Part shown: positions 12,560 to 25,550 of the stretch, in pieces | Numbering within the stretch: the first letter of the stretch is position 1 | Layout of the letters: the number at the start of each line of letters is the position of its first letter | Assembly (NCBI GenBank): GCA_050084985.1 | Contig: JBITNC010000001.1 | Location: 183,148,001 to 183,212,000, forward strand | Source: Nageia nagi | Taxonomy: Eukaryota > Pinophyta | Direction: 5' to 3' | Length of the DNA stretch: 64,000 nucleotides | Notes under the pieces: generated by a model | Seen by the model: only the letters and a program-made list of their open reading frames with translations | The model's database searches: none | What the model was told of the DNA's origin: nothing | Translations under genes and position numbers: made by a program

Positions 12560-13375
12560 TAAAGGCTAGTGATGGGATTGGATATTTTTGAAATGTCCTT
12601 AACAAATATTTAATAATATCTAGCTAACCCCATAAAACTTCTTACTTAAGTCACATTTGGTTCAGGCAAACTCATTATTGCTTCTAATTTCTTATAATCT
12701 ACTAAGATTCCATTTGCAAAAATTATATAGCCTAGATACTGAATTTGTGAAACATAAAATTCATATTATAACAATATTCCATATAACCAATTTTTCCTTA
12801 ATACTTCTTAATCCATTCTCAAGTGATGGTTATGCTCCTCCTCATTACTTTGATACATGAGGATTTCATTAAGAAATACCAATATAAACTTATCGAGATA
12901 CACTTGATACACACTATTCATCAAATTCATGAAAGTTGTAGGAGCATTGGTTAACCCAAAGGGTAATACAACAAACTCATAATACCCATACCTAGTTTTG
13001 AAAGTTGTTTTAAGAGCATATAAACTCTTGATCCTCAATTTGTGGTATCCTAATCTTAAACCTATATTTGAAAAGATAGGAGCATCCTTAAGTTGATTGA
13101 ATAAATCATAAATCCTAGGAAATGGATGCCTATTTTTGATGGTGACTTTTTTTAGCATCTTGTAATCTATGCACAACCTTAGGGTACCATCTTTCTTCTT
13201 TACAAATAACACTAAAGCACCCCATGGTGATACACTAAGCTTTATCAACCTCTTTTTTAAGATCTTGTAACTATACTTTCAATTCTTACATTTCAATGGT
13301 ATTCATTCTATTTGAATTTTAATAAATAGGCACCACTCTAGGTACCAGATCAATCAATAAATCAAATTCTTTAAT
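12560..13375 (-). pseudogene. E reverse transcriptase
   Basis: The open part 13248-12808 contains [50 protein letters not shown] and [18 protein letters not shown], the classic chromovirus RT blocks. An N-terminal lead with EFDLLIDLVP lies upstream at about 13375. The catalytic pair is destroyed: FIDDILIY of the family reads FLNEILMY, so both active-site aspartates are changed. Stops precede and follow the open part. It is dead by this criterion alone. Confidence 0.9.
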
Positions 13376-13599
13376 TGGGGAAATCCTAGTAGATCATTAG
13401 GGAATACATCTTTATATTCTTGTAACAAAGGGTACCTTTTTAGTAGCTCTATATCCTTCTCATTTTTTTCAACCTATTTAACCTTGATTGTATATATCAT
13501 TCTCTTTTTCCTTATGCTTATTTTTCTTTGCATAATTATGATCAAATAAGGCTCAAAAGATCCTTAATCACTAGAATCTATATTGAGTTAGAGACTCAT

Positions 13600-13900
13600 T
13601 AGTGTATTCTACCCATTTTTCTTGAAATTCAATTAAAGCTTTGTGAGCCAGTAACCAATCCATACCCAAAATGTTGTTGTAAGAGGATAATGGAATGACA
13701 TACAAATCCCAAATGGTATATCCCTTAGGTAATTCTATTTCAACATCCCTAAAACACTATCTAACATGGTACTTCTATCCATATCCAAACTCCACTTGCT
13801 ATCCATTTTTCAAAACTTTTGATGCCTTAGACATGTATTTAACTAAGGAATTTGAAATAAAACTATCTATACGACCATAATATATCAAAACTTTAAACTA
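13600..13900 (-). pseudogene. E aspartic protease end
   Basis: Minus-strand reading near 13700-13610 gives NNILGMDWLLAHKALIEFQ, matching the conserved LGMDWL block that closes the protease domain of Tekay-type elements. The catalytic DSG region upstream is too decayed for me to point to. It lies between the gag zinc knuckle and RT as expected. Confidence 0.65.
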
Positions 13901-13989
13901 TTTATTAGAGAATTTACCAATAATTTGAATGGGAGTGGCTTGTCATTTGGTTTATGTTAATTTGGTAGCTAAAAAATATGATGCTCTTT

Positions 13990-15350
13990 AGTCTGATCTA
14001 TCTTCAAAGGGAACTAATTTGCATAATGAGCTCTACGATAGTTCTAACATCCATCTCTAGGTCCCTATTTCTATTTCAAAAACTTATCCTTAGGTACATT
14101 ATGATTAGCCCTTTTGTTTAAAAACCCTTGACTATGGTTCTTGGACCCTTGGCATCCATTCCCATGGTTATAGTTTTATTTTTAGAACTACTAATTTTTC
14201 CTTTGAAAATTTTTCTTTTTTTTTTGTTTCCAAATGATCTTTTCTCAAACTTTGGTGGATTTCTATCTTTATGACTATGATTATTATCCTTGATCTTCTT
14301 GTTACTTGGCTAATAGACTTGTTTTACCTATTCCCATATCAAGAATCTTGTATTTATACTCTTTTGATATATTTTCTTATCTTCTTCATTCAAAATATTA
14401 TAGTTTATGAAGGTTTTCTTAATGCCTAAAATACCCTCTTCTCTCTTCACAAGGTCATACACTTCTTCAAGCATTTTTGGACTTAACAAATTCACCATAG
14501 TTTTGATCTTGGGGTCTATCTTGATAAGAAACCTATAAATGTTCATATTATTCTTATCTTCAAGAACAAATTTGTGTAGCCTAAAAATTTTTTGGTTGTA
14601 GCTTTGGACACTCATGTATCCTTGTTGTCGGGTATAGTATTCTTGGTACTTACTATCATAATAGATTTATTAAATGAATCTTTTATAGAATGATAAAACA
14701 AATTTTAGCCACCTAAGATATTGAATCCCATGCTCAATCTTATAAGCATTCCACCATTACAATGCAATGTTATGAAAACTATAGGTAATCCATACCATTT
14801 TAGTTTCTATAGATAAGTTCTTTATAGAGAAGTATGTCTCTGCTTCTTCTAACTATACCTTAGATTGCTTACCCTCTTGCTTACTATTAAACTTTGGGAT
14901 CTAGTATTTCTTAATATTTAAAGCAAGCTCTTATTTGATCCTTGCCTAAATTTGGTGATTTTTCCCTTCAAGCCTTACTTTTTCTAGAATGAGTTCTTAT
15001 TATGGAAGTTCAACCTATTGATTAAGCAAATTATTGATAATATCTTATTGTTTAGCCACCTTCTCTTATAACCTTCTAATGGTTTCTTCACCTTCATTAT
15101 TCCTAATGTAATAACTTATGGAAATCTTGGTTTCAATGTTATTAGGTTTCCTTCTATTGGCATTCCTATTGTTTCTATTCCTTGTATTTTGACCTTTAAC
15201 ATTCCTTCTATTTTCCCTTACATTATCATTCATAGGGAGACCATTCCCTACACCTTATTATAGGTTTTGAGAAACTCTTGTTACTCATATTGAGAGTGCC
15301 ATAATCTTATTCAATAAAATTTTGTTATCATTAGGCTCGAGCATACTCAT
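13990..15350 (-). pseudogene. E gag with decayed zinc knuckle
   Basis: The open part 14615-14328 (SVQSYNQKIFRLHKFV..., then MVNLLSPKMLEEVYDLVKREE) matches the retrotransposon gag (RTG) domain of chromoviruses. Near 14065-14020 a knuckle-like C-x-N-Y-R-R-A-H-Y-A-N segment stands where CCHC is expected, with some cysteines lost. The N-terminal third up to 15350 is broken. Gag would form the particle and bind RNA. Confidence 0.75.
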
Positions 15351-15410
15351 TTTGATCTCCTAAAATCTTAAAATAAAAGAGTTATGGACCATAAGAATAA
15401 AGGTTTGAAC

Positions 15411-15428
15411 TTGATTCTTTGATACCAA
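15411..15428 (-). promoter_or_regulatory. Primer binding site of E (initiator-Met type)
   Basis: The minus strand reads TTGGTATCAAAGAATCAAG immediately inside the 5' LTR. TGGTATCA followed by a purine is the usual complement to the 3' end of plant initiator Met tRNA (TGGTATCAGAGC). The position, one base from the LTR end, is what reverse transcription requires. Confidence 0.85.
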
Positions 15429-18383
15429 TGTAGCATTTCATCTAGTCCTATCTTCATAAAACCCTAAAATTTCAAACCTATTTTATTTATTTAATTTAAA
15501 TACTCTAATGGTCTAGGAATGGAAAAGATGTTCCACATGAACATGTCAACACCCACATGGAAAGATTAGTCAAATTTGGATTGACCAACCCTAATCAAAA
15601 TCCTTTTGGTGTTCACTTCTCAATGTTCACACCATTGGAAGATGTTACATAGGTCAACCCATCATTTCTATTCATAAACTATGTAACAAACATTATGGTC
15701 ATGACATAGTGGTTTCCTTATTGGGTCCCATATCACCTAAGAGAATGTTCACCCATTAGGTTATGCATCTTTTCATGATGGTAACCCTCCAATTTATAGG
15801 TGCAGATAGATTTTCCTAGGTGATCCTCCATATGAAATGGATAAGCATCATAACTAATGGAATAACAAACATACTTTTATGTGCTTAACTATAGGTAGTA
15901 TGACTATTAGTTACCTTCACCTAGTAAATATAGTTTTATTTATTGCTACCCTCATCTGATAACCTATTAAGGATATGAGACACTAACCTACCCATATCTA
16001 TCAGTTAGGATCACCATGATATCTCATATCCTTGTGCCCATATCCATAGGAGCCATGGATATTATAATAATACCCTCAAGTGGTTTTTTTAGTCTAATAA
16101 ATTTTAAATCAAGATAATAAAGAAAAATATCCCCACACAAACATCCAAAGAAATAATTGATATTGAACTAATTATTAAGTTTTCTAGGTTTCATGCTTGA
16201 ATAAAGAAATAAGTTGTTCTTACAATCTAATTAATTGTAAACAAACAACTTTTCATAGTAATAATCATATTTGATAAGTAAAAGTAGTAAATTCACCAAA
16301 TGTGCATAACTAGTTTCAAACAAGCTTATTCATGTAGCCATCAAAGAATATTCTAGAGTACTTTACTATAAATATCTCATTTGCATGATGCAGTGCAAAG
16401 AATATTACTTAAAAAGTACATCACATGCTATAGAATAATAACAAGCCCTAAGATGCTTATAAAAGCAACTACTTCTAGCAAGGGAGTGTGATGTAGAGTA
16501 TAACATACTTAGGATATATAATTTGGTTATCATCTAAGCAAACTTATGACAACATAGGATCAATGTCCTAATCATTATTCAACACATAGTTTTTAACTCT
16601 TACTTTGATTAACTAATTTTTTTGTATGCTCATCATATCCTTTGACAATCTTGTAATATTGGTTTGAGGTCCTTTACCTTTTATCTTCCTTTTAGGGTTT
16701 TAGCTTATTAATTAGGTTTCTTTGTAGGATCACCTAAAACCCGAACATTTTATTTAATCTTGAACCAAGTACCAAAACATTACCATATTTTTAAAAATAT
16801 TATAAAGTTATATAAAGAACCAATGCCTTTTTTCACTTAGATATTTCATGTATGTCTATTTTTTTTAACACAACATCATCATTTCATTATCTTAATGAGT
16901 CATTAAGTTTTCTTTTTCCCCAATCCTTTTTATTGATTATCCCAATGAAGTTTCCCTTTCAATTTCAAGCTATACATGTGCCAAAATATGGTTTCTTCAT
17001 TCACAATATTCATATTATAATTAAGTTATGGAGTCTAATCTAGTATTTACTTAGTGTTTCTAAACAATTTGAAGACTTTAGGATTATTTTATCAATATCT
17101 TGGTTGACCTTTAAAGACATCATTTATTTCAAAATAGTCTCACAAAGTTTAATGGAACCTTTTCTAAACATAAACATTGGATTAGAAAAAAAATATTTGG
17201 ATCTTGACTTATAAATATTTTACATGTATATCATGGACACAAGGACTATCTACCTTGACTAATGATAGCAATATATATAAAATTGGGTAACCCTAATTTG
17301 TAACATGACCTTGATGTGCATCATAGTATATGATAAATTAATTACATGTGAGTTCCTAAATAATAAACATGAGGGGTTTACATCATATCTTTGCAAAAAT
17401 ATATCATAGAAGGTCTTTGATTCATCATTTTCCAATTGGTGTATTTTCTTGACATCTTCATCTTGCATAGTCATCCCAAAGGATCCATTTTTATTGGATA
17501 TAGGTACAAGGAAAGGTTTTAGAGTTTTTTGAGGATTAGGACAATTCTTTTCATGATAAAATTAATCCTATCACATCTCACTCATTTTCCACATTTAATC
17601 AAATTCAAACAATAAGTAGTACTCTATTCTTCTATCTCAGACGGTTTTATGTCCTCACTAGAACTACCTCTCTTCCTCAATCATAGAGTATATGTTTCAC
17701 AACTTAGACATATCATCAAATAATTTCACATGTATCAAATTTATCTCAATTAAATATTTCATTATTCAGCATGGTTCTCCAATGATACTATCATATAAGG
17801 TTAAATAAACATCATTCCTATAAGTTCCATTTATGGATTCACAACCCATGTCCTAGTATAGTTCATCCCAAAAGCATTTATTTATATCTTTTAAAACAAT
17901 CATTAATCCATCAATTAAACTTATTAAAAGGTAAAGATTATTATAGATTTTATATTTAAATAATATTATAATCCCATTTATATACAATAAACCTTATCAT
18001 AATCCTTCATTTTAATATATTTAACCCAACTATATAAGGGTATCTTTTAATCCATTTATTTACAATAAAACTTATTTTAAGCCTTCATTTAAGTAAATTT
18101 AACCCAACTACAAAAGGATAGGAAAATATTTTAAAGAAATGTTTTTAATACCAAAGAGGCTTTGCTTAGAAATTTAATGATAGAGTTTTAATACCATGGT
18201 GACATACGATTTGGAGCTCATACTTGTAGAGGACCTCAACTTCTTCTCTTTCTACCACTAGTCCATGATCTATTTCTAAAGTGAAAGTCTATCTTTGATA
18301 CATGGACTCATCCTATATTTCTTTCATTTGTACAACTTCTATTGTTGACATATGGGAATGGAAAAGAGAAGTTCCATTTTAAA

Positions 18384-18752
18384 AGGATACAATACATTTG
18401 TGGCCATGATTTGTATAATAAAAGTTTAAGATATCACTATAATCTAATACATCAAACTAGTGCTTTACCATAGCATCCATTAGTAGGTGATCAAGCAACT
18501 CATATTACATATGTAAAAATGTATCTTGAAACATTACAAATTGATAAAGAGGATTGTATCATTACCATTGTTCCTATTTCTCATGGAGCCCCTATTTTTA
18601 ACAATGTAAGGGCAAGCCACAATCAGGTTGGACCCATCAAAGTGTCCTTATCCTTTTTTTTCAATATTAATGCTATAAAAACTAGTGATTTTCACTTGAG
18701 GTCAAAGGAATATACTCCAACTAGGCTCCAAAATTATTATCTTACTTTTTGA
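18384..18752 (+). other. Nearly open 120-codon stretch inside the E 5' LTR
   Basis: The frame from about 18384 to the stop at 18752 has only one internal stop and includes HPLVGDQATHITYVKMYLE and IVPISHGAPIFNNVRA. The partner LTR (about 8480-8860) carries the same sequence with frameshifts and stops. It is antisense to the element. I do not recognise the product. It could be a captured fragment or chance openness. Confidence 0.3.
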
Positions 18753-19166
18753 CTATTGTAGGCAAGGCTATTTTGAGTCATAGGTCTTAACAATAAAATG
18801 CTTTACATTTAAAAGGGGGAACACAATACAAATTATGGGATGATGTCCATGCATAGGTTCAAATCCAAAATGGCTAGGCTTCAAAGTTTCAAACTCACTC
18901 ATTCAAAAATATTTAAGTTACACTTCATAACATATTGTATAAGTAGTTGTAGCACCAAGACACAGAGGGGAGTAAGTGATTGAAGCAAGGTTAAAATTAG
19001 AATCCATCAAAAATAGTATCCCATGATGCATTTAACCATAATAAAACACTCTCTAGAAGGCTTAAAAGTAACATCCCTAGTACATGCCACCTTTCAAGTA
19101 GCTTCAAGGGTGACTTATGGAAAATAAGATAAAATGCAAGTTGGGTACCAACTCATGGCCAATGTA

Positions 19167-19170
<4 letters not shown>

Positions 19171-19212
<42 letters not shown>
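19171..19212. repeat. TA dinucleotide microsatellite
   Basis: A run of about 20 TA units in the 5' LTR of E. The homologous site of the 3' LTR near 9270-9290 has no such run, so it arose after insertion. Confidence 0.95.
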
Positions 19213-19217
<5 letters not shown>

Positions 19218-20521
19218 AAAGTTTGACATAGGTGAACTTAGTAATTCAAATAATACAATAAATAATTAAATATGTTATCCATTCTACATGCCTTCAACTA
19301 TATATAGACAATATATACAATATAATCACATGTAAATGTGTCAAATAAAAATAAAACTATACTTCTCATGATAGTAATAAAATACCCTTTTATTATAATC
19401 ACAAACTCTTAAATAATCGATTCCACCCTTTAATTAAACTTCAAATTTACAATAAAATTCAAAGCTTAGACTAATTATTTTAGCACTAGTGGCTAAAACA
19501 TAAGAAGAGCGTCTAGACTTGTCAATGGAAAAATATGAAGAGGGAGACTCCTTCCTTCATGTATCTCAAGGCCAAGATTTGGGAAGAGAGGAGATGAATG
19601 GATGATGTGTATTTTCCTAAAGGTTCCCTAGGTATGTATAGCAAAATATTGGTAGAACCCTTCCAAAAATTAAACTATTTGGCTAATCCAACTTTTTGTT
19701 CATGAGGGACATGGATGCTTTCTATTTTATGGTGGGATTTGACCAATTTGTTTTGTAAGTCACAAGATCTATATAGTCCTACAAATTATTTTTGCACACC
19801 TCATGCTGGATACCAAAATATATGGAAATAGTCTATTAATTATTTTGCACACCTATTGCAAAATTTCAAAATGTATGGAGATAGTCCCTCCATTATTTAT
19901 ACACCTAATGCAAAATACCAAAATAGTCCCTCATCCCTTGATAAATTTATTTTTACCTAACCTTAGATTTTATTGCATGTAAAAATAAAATTGGTTAGTG
20001 AAATTTTAAATTTAAATATCTAGAATACTCCTTTGCAATATTCAAAAATAGTTAACTAGTTTTCTAAGGCAATTAGGAATTCACATCAAATATTTTAGCA
20101 TACAAGATTACTTATTGAAACTACCCATCTTGCAAGGTAAATTTTTTTTAGTGCACACACAACATCATACACATCACAAGGATAAATTATCATGTATGAT
20201 AATTATGAGATGTACTTATATGATTTACAAAGGTCCCTATGGGCTATTAGTGAATCAATGCCAATCATTTCCTCACTCTTAGAAATTTGTTCCTATAACC
20301 AAATAATTTTTGGTTCCCTAGGGTCTCCAACCTAACTCCCACACTGAGTTATCTTGTAACATATGTCACAATAACATCAAAACCAATATCACATTGATAC
20401 AAGTGTTACACATAACCATTCATTATTAGTCATATCATAACACAAATAGTCTCAATCACATTCAAATTCTCAAAGGCATATAGGTCATAATAAGTGCAAT
20501 CAGCTAGGTCATTATAGTAAG

Positions 20522-22600
20522 CACATAGACTTACTAGCAAGCATGTAGTCTTTCTTAACAATTTAAGAATTTAAACAATTTGTAACTTGAAAATTTTGAA
20601 ATTAGGTAAAAATTCAATAAATGTGAATAATTTCTCTATTTTGAAAGAAACTTTAAAGAATTTTGCTATTTTTTGTAATAAAACACATTTTTTGAGGTAT
20701 AATTTTGAATTTTTTGCATTTTTTGTAAAAAAGAATTTAGAATTTTTTTAACGATTAGGTGGTTCCTCCCTCAAGTGATATTGAATTAATCACACTAATC
20801 AATACAAAATCAATTGAGAAAAAAAGGATTTGTGTGTGAAACTTATGAAATTTGTTGCATATTTAATATTTTTTTTGCCCCAATTTTATTTTGTAATACA
20901 TTATGGGATGAAAAATAAAATTTTGAATAAATTTACATCAAGTTGGGCCCACTCATGGGCTAAAAGGTCAAACTTGGAATTAAAAATAATCAATCAGGGG
21001 TAAATAAGTAACCATATTACCCTTTTTTACCTCATTTGTTACATGTGCATGGTGGACTTTTGGTTGAAAGTGATTAATCAAGTGAGATGGAAGCAAATGA
21101 GGCACCTCTAGCTTAGATATTCATCAGTTAACCATGTCCAAGATTCCAAGTAGACCAAAAAATGTAAATTGCCCATTTTTTATGCAATTTCTAAATTTTT
21201 TTATTGAATTTTAGTTAAAAAATTAGTCTTGAAAAATGCATTTGCTTGTTAAAAATCTAACTTACCCTAATCTAGGTGTAAAAAAACATAAATTCAACAA
21301 TTAGACAATAAAAAATAATCCCACAAATCAAAATCATTCAAAACAAACCAAATCAAATAATATTTGTATTAAAAAAAATGCCCAACAAGAGTTTTTTTCA
21401 TGCTTTTTTGCTTGTTATGCACAAAGGGTGGGTAAAATCCAAAATTTATTTGATAGCCACCTAGTAATTTGCCATGCATAACTTTTCCATGAAGCTAGAA
21501 TATCAAAAATAAGGGTTTTTGAATTCAAAATTTGCAAATATCTTTAAATTTGGGCATCAAATTGCAAAATAGACAAGAACCCACCTAGTTATTTGACCCC
21601 AATTATGTAGTTGTAAAATTTGTTCATTGAAATAAGACCATTTATTAGTATTTTAGGCCATGTTTGCACTCTTAGACCCCAAACATAGTTGAAATTTATA
21701 ACTCCAATTGGATGCATTGCACCTACATCTAGGCACATTATGCCTAGGGTATAGGCCACCATGCGCACTACACCTTGCCTTTAACCCATTTTAGGCCTAT
21801 TTTTTCTCATTTTTTACAATTTTGACTTTCAACTTGCACATTTAAGCACTATTGAAGGGTTATTTCTAAGATTTAATATCTTGTAACTAAATTAAATCTT
21901 TCTTTTCATAATTTCATTGGATTTTTCAAGTTGAATTAATTTTTATCCAAAAAAAATGCAATTTTGACAAGTTTTTTGTTGGTTGGTGTCATAAGACACT
22001 TAAAATTGATTAAACACTAAAAAATATAGATGTCTTTCTAAATTGATGTTATTTTGCAAAATTTGATAGTTTATTCATGTTGATTGTAAAGTTTGTTTTC
22101 TTACAAAAAAGAAGCTTAGCTAATGCAAAATTTCACTTAGTTATTATACTCTTGCTTACTAAATATCATAAACTTTGTAAATTCATGAGGTAAATGTATC
22201 TTAAAATATATTAGCATGATTTCCACTAAGGTAAAAATTGGTTGGTATGCTCTTGTAATTTTTGAAATGCACCTCATGTATATTGTTGAGAAGTTTGTAA
22301 ACTATACCATATAAGCAAGTATTTTTAATGCAATGTTGACATTTTGAAGTACTATGATGCTAGGTATAAGATACCGTAATGTGAATTGGGATATATCTTG
22401 TATACATGAACTGTAGTTTAGTCTAGAATAACTTTAATACAAAAATGGATATTGGAAAATATTAGGACATGATGACATATTTTATATAGTGGAGATAATA
22501 TCATAATGAAGGTAAATAACATTTTGAAACATTCACAAATACAACTTTGGTTTTTTGATAGATAGACTAGGTGGCACAAATGGTAACATGTCTAACTTAG
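20522..22600. other. Non-coding spacer, probable T3 3' region
   Basis: Two kilobases of AT-rich sequence with many A and T runs. I see no ORF of note, no LTR edge and no clear tandem repeat. It lies between the right target duplication of E and the PMD pseudogene, and probably belonged to the 3' untranslated part of T3 before E inserted. Confidence 0.4.
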
Positions 22601-22699
22601 TTGGTTTGTTAGTTTGGATAGTTGGTAGAGATATTATTTATGTGACATAGGTTTTGACCACTATATGTATAGCTTCAACATGAGATGCTAGCAGTGGAT

Positions 22700-24450
22700 G
22701 TGGTTTCTTAGTGTAGGATTGAGATATACTAGTATGATCCACAAGATGGTGGTGAAATTTATGTACATCACTTCCTTGTGTGAGTAGTGGGACTCTTCCA
22801 CCAACACTTTTCACCTACTAATAGGAGAATGCATTGTTACTCTTGATGATGCATATCAAATTCTAAGGATTCCTATGCAGGGTGCACTAGTGATTGGACT
22901 AGTAGATGAGTTGGGGAGAGATGCAGTAGCAATTAGGATAGTTGGTCATTACTATCATTAGCTATAGTGGGGCAATGATATATTTTAATATGAGAATAAT
23001 TATGAGGTCAGCATCATACATAGGTTGACTTACTCCATGATGATGGTCATCACATTTTTTATTATACCAAATGCTTCATGGTATAGGTTTCCCATGAAGC
23101 TCTATTAGGTTTTGAAGGAGATAGGATAGGATGCTTGAGTATTTGCATGGGGCCTAACTTTCCTAGGCCAACTCTACCATAAGCTTTGGGATATGAAGGG
23201 ACATGATTCTTCCTATTTCTATAGGTGTGGGGATTGGAGCACATAGTAGTGGCATGGCTCATAGGTCTACCTTATGATATACATGCTCAGGATGATCTTT
23301 CTTTTGAGGAGCCCAATACATAGTGTCCCTATATGATGTGATGGATACATCAACATGAGTCCAAGATTAGTATATGAGAGGTGGCCAAGTGGCTTACTTC
23401 AAAGATATGTTTAGGAGACTATAGGCTAGAGATATTGTTTAGAGACCATAAAAGGGTAAAAAAATTTGGTCTATGGATAAGATATAGCTAGCTTGTACCA
23501 AATGAATGAGATGGGTGCATACCCATTGAGACCAAATAGAATATTTTTAGTACCATTGAGTACTCCAACATTATATATAGATTCAAGATGTACCTCATGA
23601 ATTGATGGTATACAATAGGTCAAATTATAGGGATAAAAAATCCCATCTCATATACCAAGAGACCTATGTAGAGGTCAACATCGATAAGAAGGATGTCAAA
23701 GCCTAGGATGATGTAGGCTATATAGAGGCCTACACTAGATGGTGGATCACATGATATATATCATGTTGGTTTATGGAGGAGGTCGGGGAGGATGAGGGAT
23801 AGCCTCTATAGAGATAGGTGAAATAGAGGTAGGGGTCCCCTAGCATGATAAGGGAGGTCCTATAGGGATTATGGATCCTATATTAGTGATAGTTGGGGAG
23901 GGGAAAGTTGACTTAGAGCATCAACTAGTAGAGAGAGAGAGCATAACCTAGAGAAGAGTAGGTAGCATGAGCAAGAGTTTTAGCTATGGAAGCCTAAGCT
24001 ACATCAGTGGGTATAAGAGCTAGAGCATTACAAATAGGATCATAGCTAGAGAAGAGAGATTATGTAGCTAGAGTATGCTAAGACTAGCCAAAGAGAGCTA
24101 AATATATCTTTATCCATGGTGAGATTAATCCATCAGCTAGAGAGATATCATATAAGGATTGTGATCTATAAGGTAGAATTCATATGATAGGGGAATCCAC
24201 TACTATACATCTCATTTATTTTACATAACAAGACCCACAAGACTCAAGGGACATAGAATACACATGGGTTATATGGGGCCTCCAAGTGTATGCATGCAAC
24301 AAGCTCATCACATGCGACCTCCCATCCATATGATAGGACTAGCATATAGGGGGGAGAGCTCTAGAGATATATTGATATATGGTGAGACCACATGAGAGAT
24401 CCCCATCTTCTTCCTAATAGCTTTAAGGATGGACAACGGGGAGGATACAT
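22700..24450 (+). pseudogene. Antisense plant mobile domain gene of T3 (aORF2)
   Basis: A decayed plus-strand reading includes WDSSTNTFHLLIGECIVTL (22788 on), DDAYQILRIPMQG and VFAWGLTFLGQLYHKLWDMK (about 23138-23200). These are the hallmarks of the plant mobile domain: W-x-TxTFHLPxGExTVTLEDV, LPI-G and an aromatic-AWG block. The tail to about 24450 is purine-rich and full of stops. It is antisense to the T3 gag-pol on the right, as aORF1 is antisense to element O. PMD proteins occur as host genes (MAIN/MAIL1) and in transposons; here the context is a retroelement. Confidence 0.7.
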
Positions 24451-24970
24451 ACACATATTTTGGCTAGATAGACTACATAGGCTAGACTTAGATATATGAG
24501 ATGAGTGTATGTTGTGTGGATAATAGTTTTATATCAGAACACTTTAGATGGCTTATGTTTTTTTATGATGAATTATGCCACCTATGATATATATACATAA
24601 TGATTTATTTTATGAGTTATTTTGAAAATATGGTGAATGTATTTATGTGTGTGTTTTCTTATTATTACGATGATTATGGTATATGATGGTTCAATTCATG
24701 CATATTTTTAATATTACACATTTCAAGATGGTTATGATGGATGCATTTTATTATTATATTTAAATGAATAAGTTTTAATATTTTTAAAATGAATAAGAAA
24801 AATATGATGGTATGATGTAGATTTTTTGGGATCGAGTTCCATTTTAATGTGTTGAATGAGATCTTATTCCTCTCAATTTATTAAATAATACAAAGAAATC
24901 CATTAAATGGTCTTGACCCATGATGATAAATGATGATAAAATAGATGATTGGAAATCATGAAACATAATA
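24451..24970. other. AT-rich spacer between aORF2 and the O insertion
   Basis: About 500 bases with many ATGATGG-like short runs and no gene. A block near 24829-24868 resembles 54107-54150 on the other side of element O. Before the insertion the two would have been neighbours, which suggests a tandem repeat in T3. Confidence 0.45.
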
Positions 24971-25392
24971 GGTGGTGTTGTAGTGAAAATAAAGCTGGAA
25001 TGTAGAATAACATGAAATACAAATTATTCTTAAACTTTCACTGAACCTCAAATTATGTAAAATAGATAAACATGTTATAATTGCAAAATGATATTGATTT
25101 TCAATTAAGACTATAATTTGCACTTGGAAGGGACTTTTACAAATGCCATTTGCCAAAACAAGAGTATTAGATCTCCATTGTTTTTGATTTGCTTGCTTCT
25201 TTCCTTGATATGAACAACCTGTAAATCCTACACACATGCAAAAGATAATAACATCAAAGCATCTATGTATGATATGAATTGAATTGAAACTAGCATAAAA
25301 TAATAAAATGTATGAGCTCACAAGATTTTGGTAGCATTACCCTACTTTAAAAATGGGTCAAGATTCTCTCTAATTTGCTTTGTATTAACTTG

Positions 25393-25400
25393 TATTTATA
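25393..25400 (-). promoter_or_regulatory. TATA box in O 3' LTR
   Basis: Minus-strand CTATAAATACAAG. It is the only canonical TATA element in the LTR and is duplicated at 53645-53652 in the 5' LTR. Confidence 0.65.
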
Positions 25401-25550
25401 GATTTTGGATGGGATATTCAAAGGGTTGGTAAGAGGAAGTGAATAGCCACCATAGGTCATAACTAACCCCCTCTATCCACATCATCTTGGAAAGATGAAT
25501 CGTTTCAACTTTCTCCCATTGTTTTGGCTTCTTGGTTCAGCTATTACAAA

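Larger units (their letters stand above)
15429..20516 (-). repeat. 5' LTR of element E
   Basis: Plus-strand ends are TGTAGCAT and ...ATTATA; the terminal CA of the partner LTR is TA here. It is colinear with 5476-10577. The differences include many transitions plus small indels, among them a long TA run at 19171-19212 that the partner lacks. LTR transcription would run leftward into gag. Confidence 0.9.
5471..20521 (-). mobile_element. Element E: Tekay-type chromovirus with giant LTRs
   Basis: A complete but dead minus-strand Ty3/gypsy element. LTRs of about 5.1 kb (5476-10577 and 15429-20516) flank a 4.85-kb interior with gag, protease, RT, RNase H, integrase and chromodomain in that order on the minus strand. 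The flanking pentamers are GTAAA (5471-5475) and GTAAG (20517-20521), a target duplication with one mismatch. The initiator-Met-type primer site, the RT sequence and the C-terminal chromodomain place it among chromoviruses, closest to Tekay/Del. The LTRs differ at many sites and the genes are full of stops, so it is old. Confidence 0.9.

Noticed and set aside
16852-17043. Small ORFs across the E LTRs (16852-17043, 17474-17259, 13695-13880)
   Set aside because: Short, hydrophobic from T-rich DNA, and not preserved in the partner LTR or opposite to known genes.
18384-18752. Endogenous pararetrovirus fragment in the E LTR
   Set aside because: No movement-protein, coat or RT motif could be recognised in the frame, so no viral assignment is supported.
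24956-25321. Minus-strand open frame of 121 codons, repeated at 53573-53223
   Set aside because: Both lie in the two LTRs of O, so similarity follows from LTR duplication. The same reading in the LTRs of I has stops. No known domain; treated as LTR sequence.
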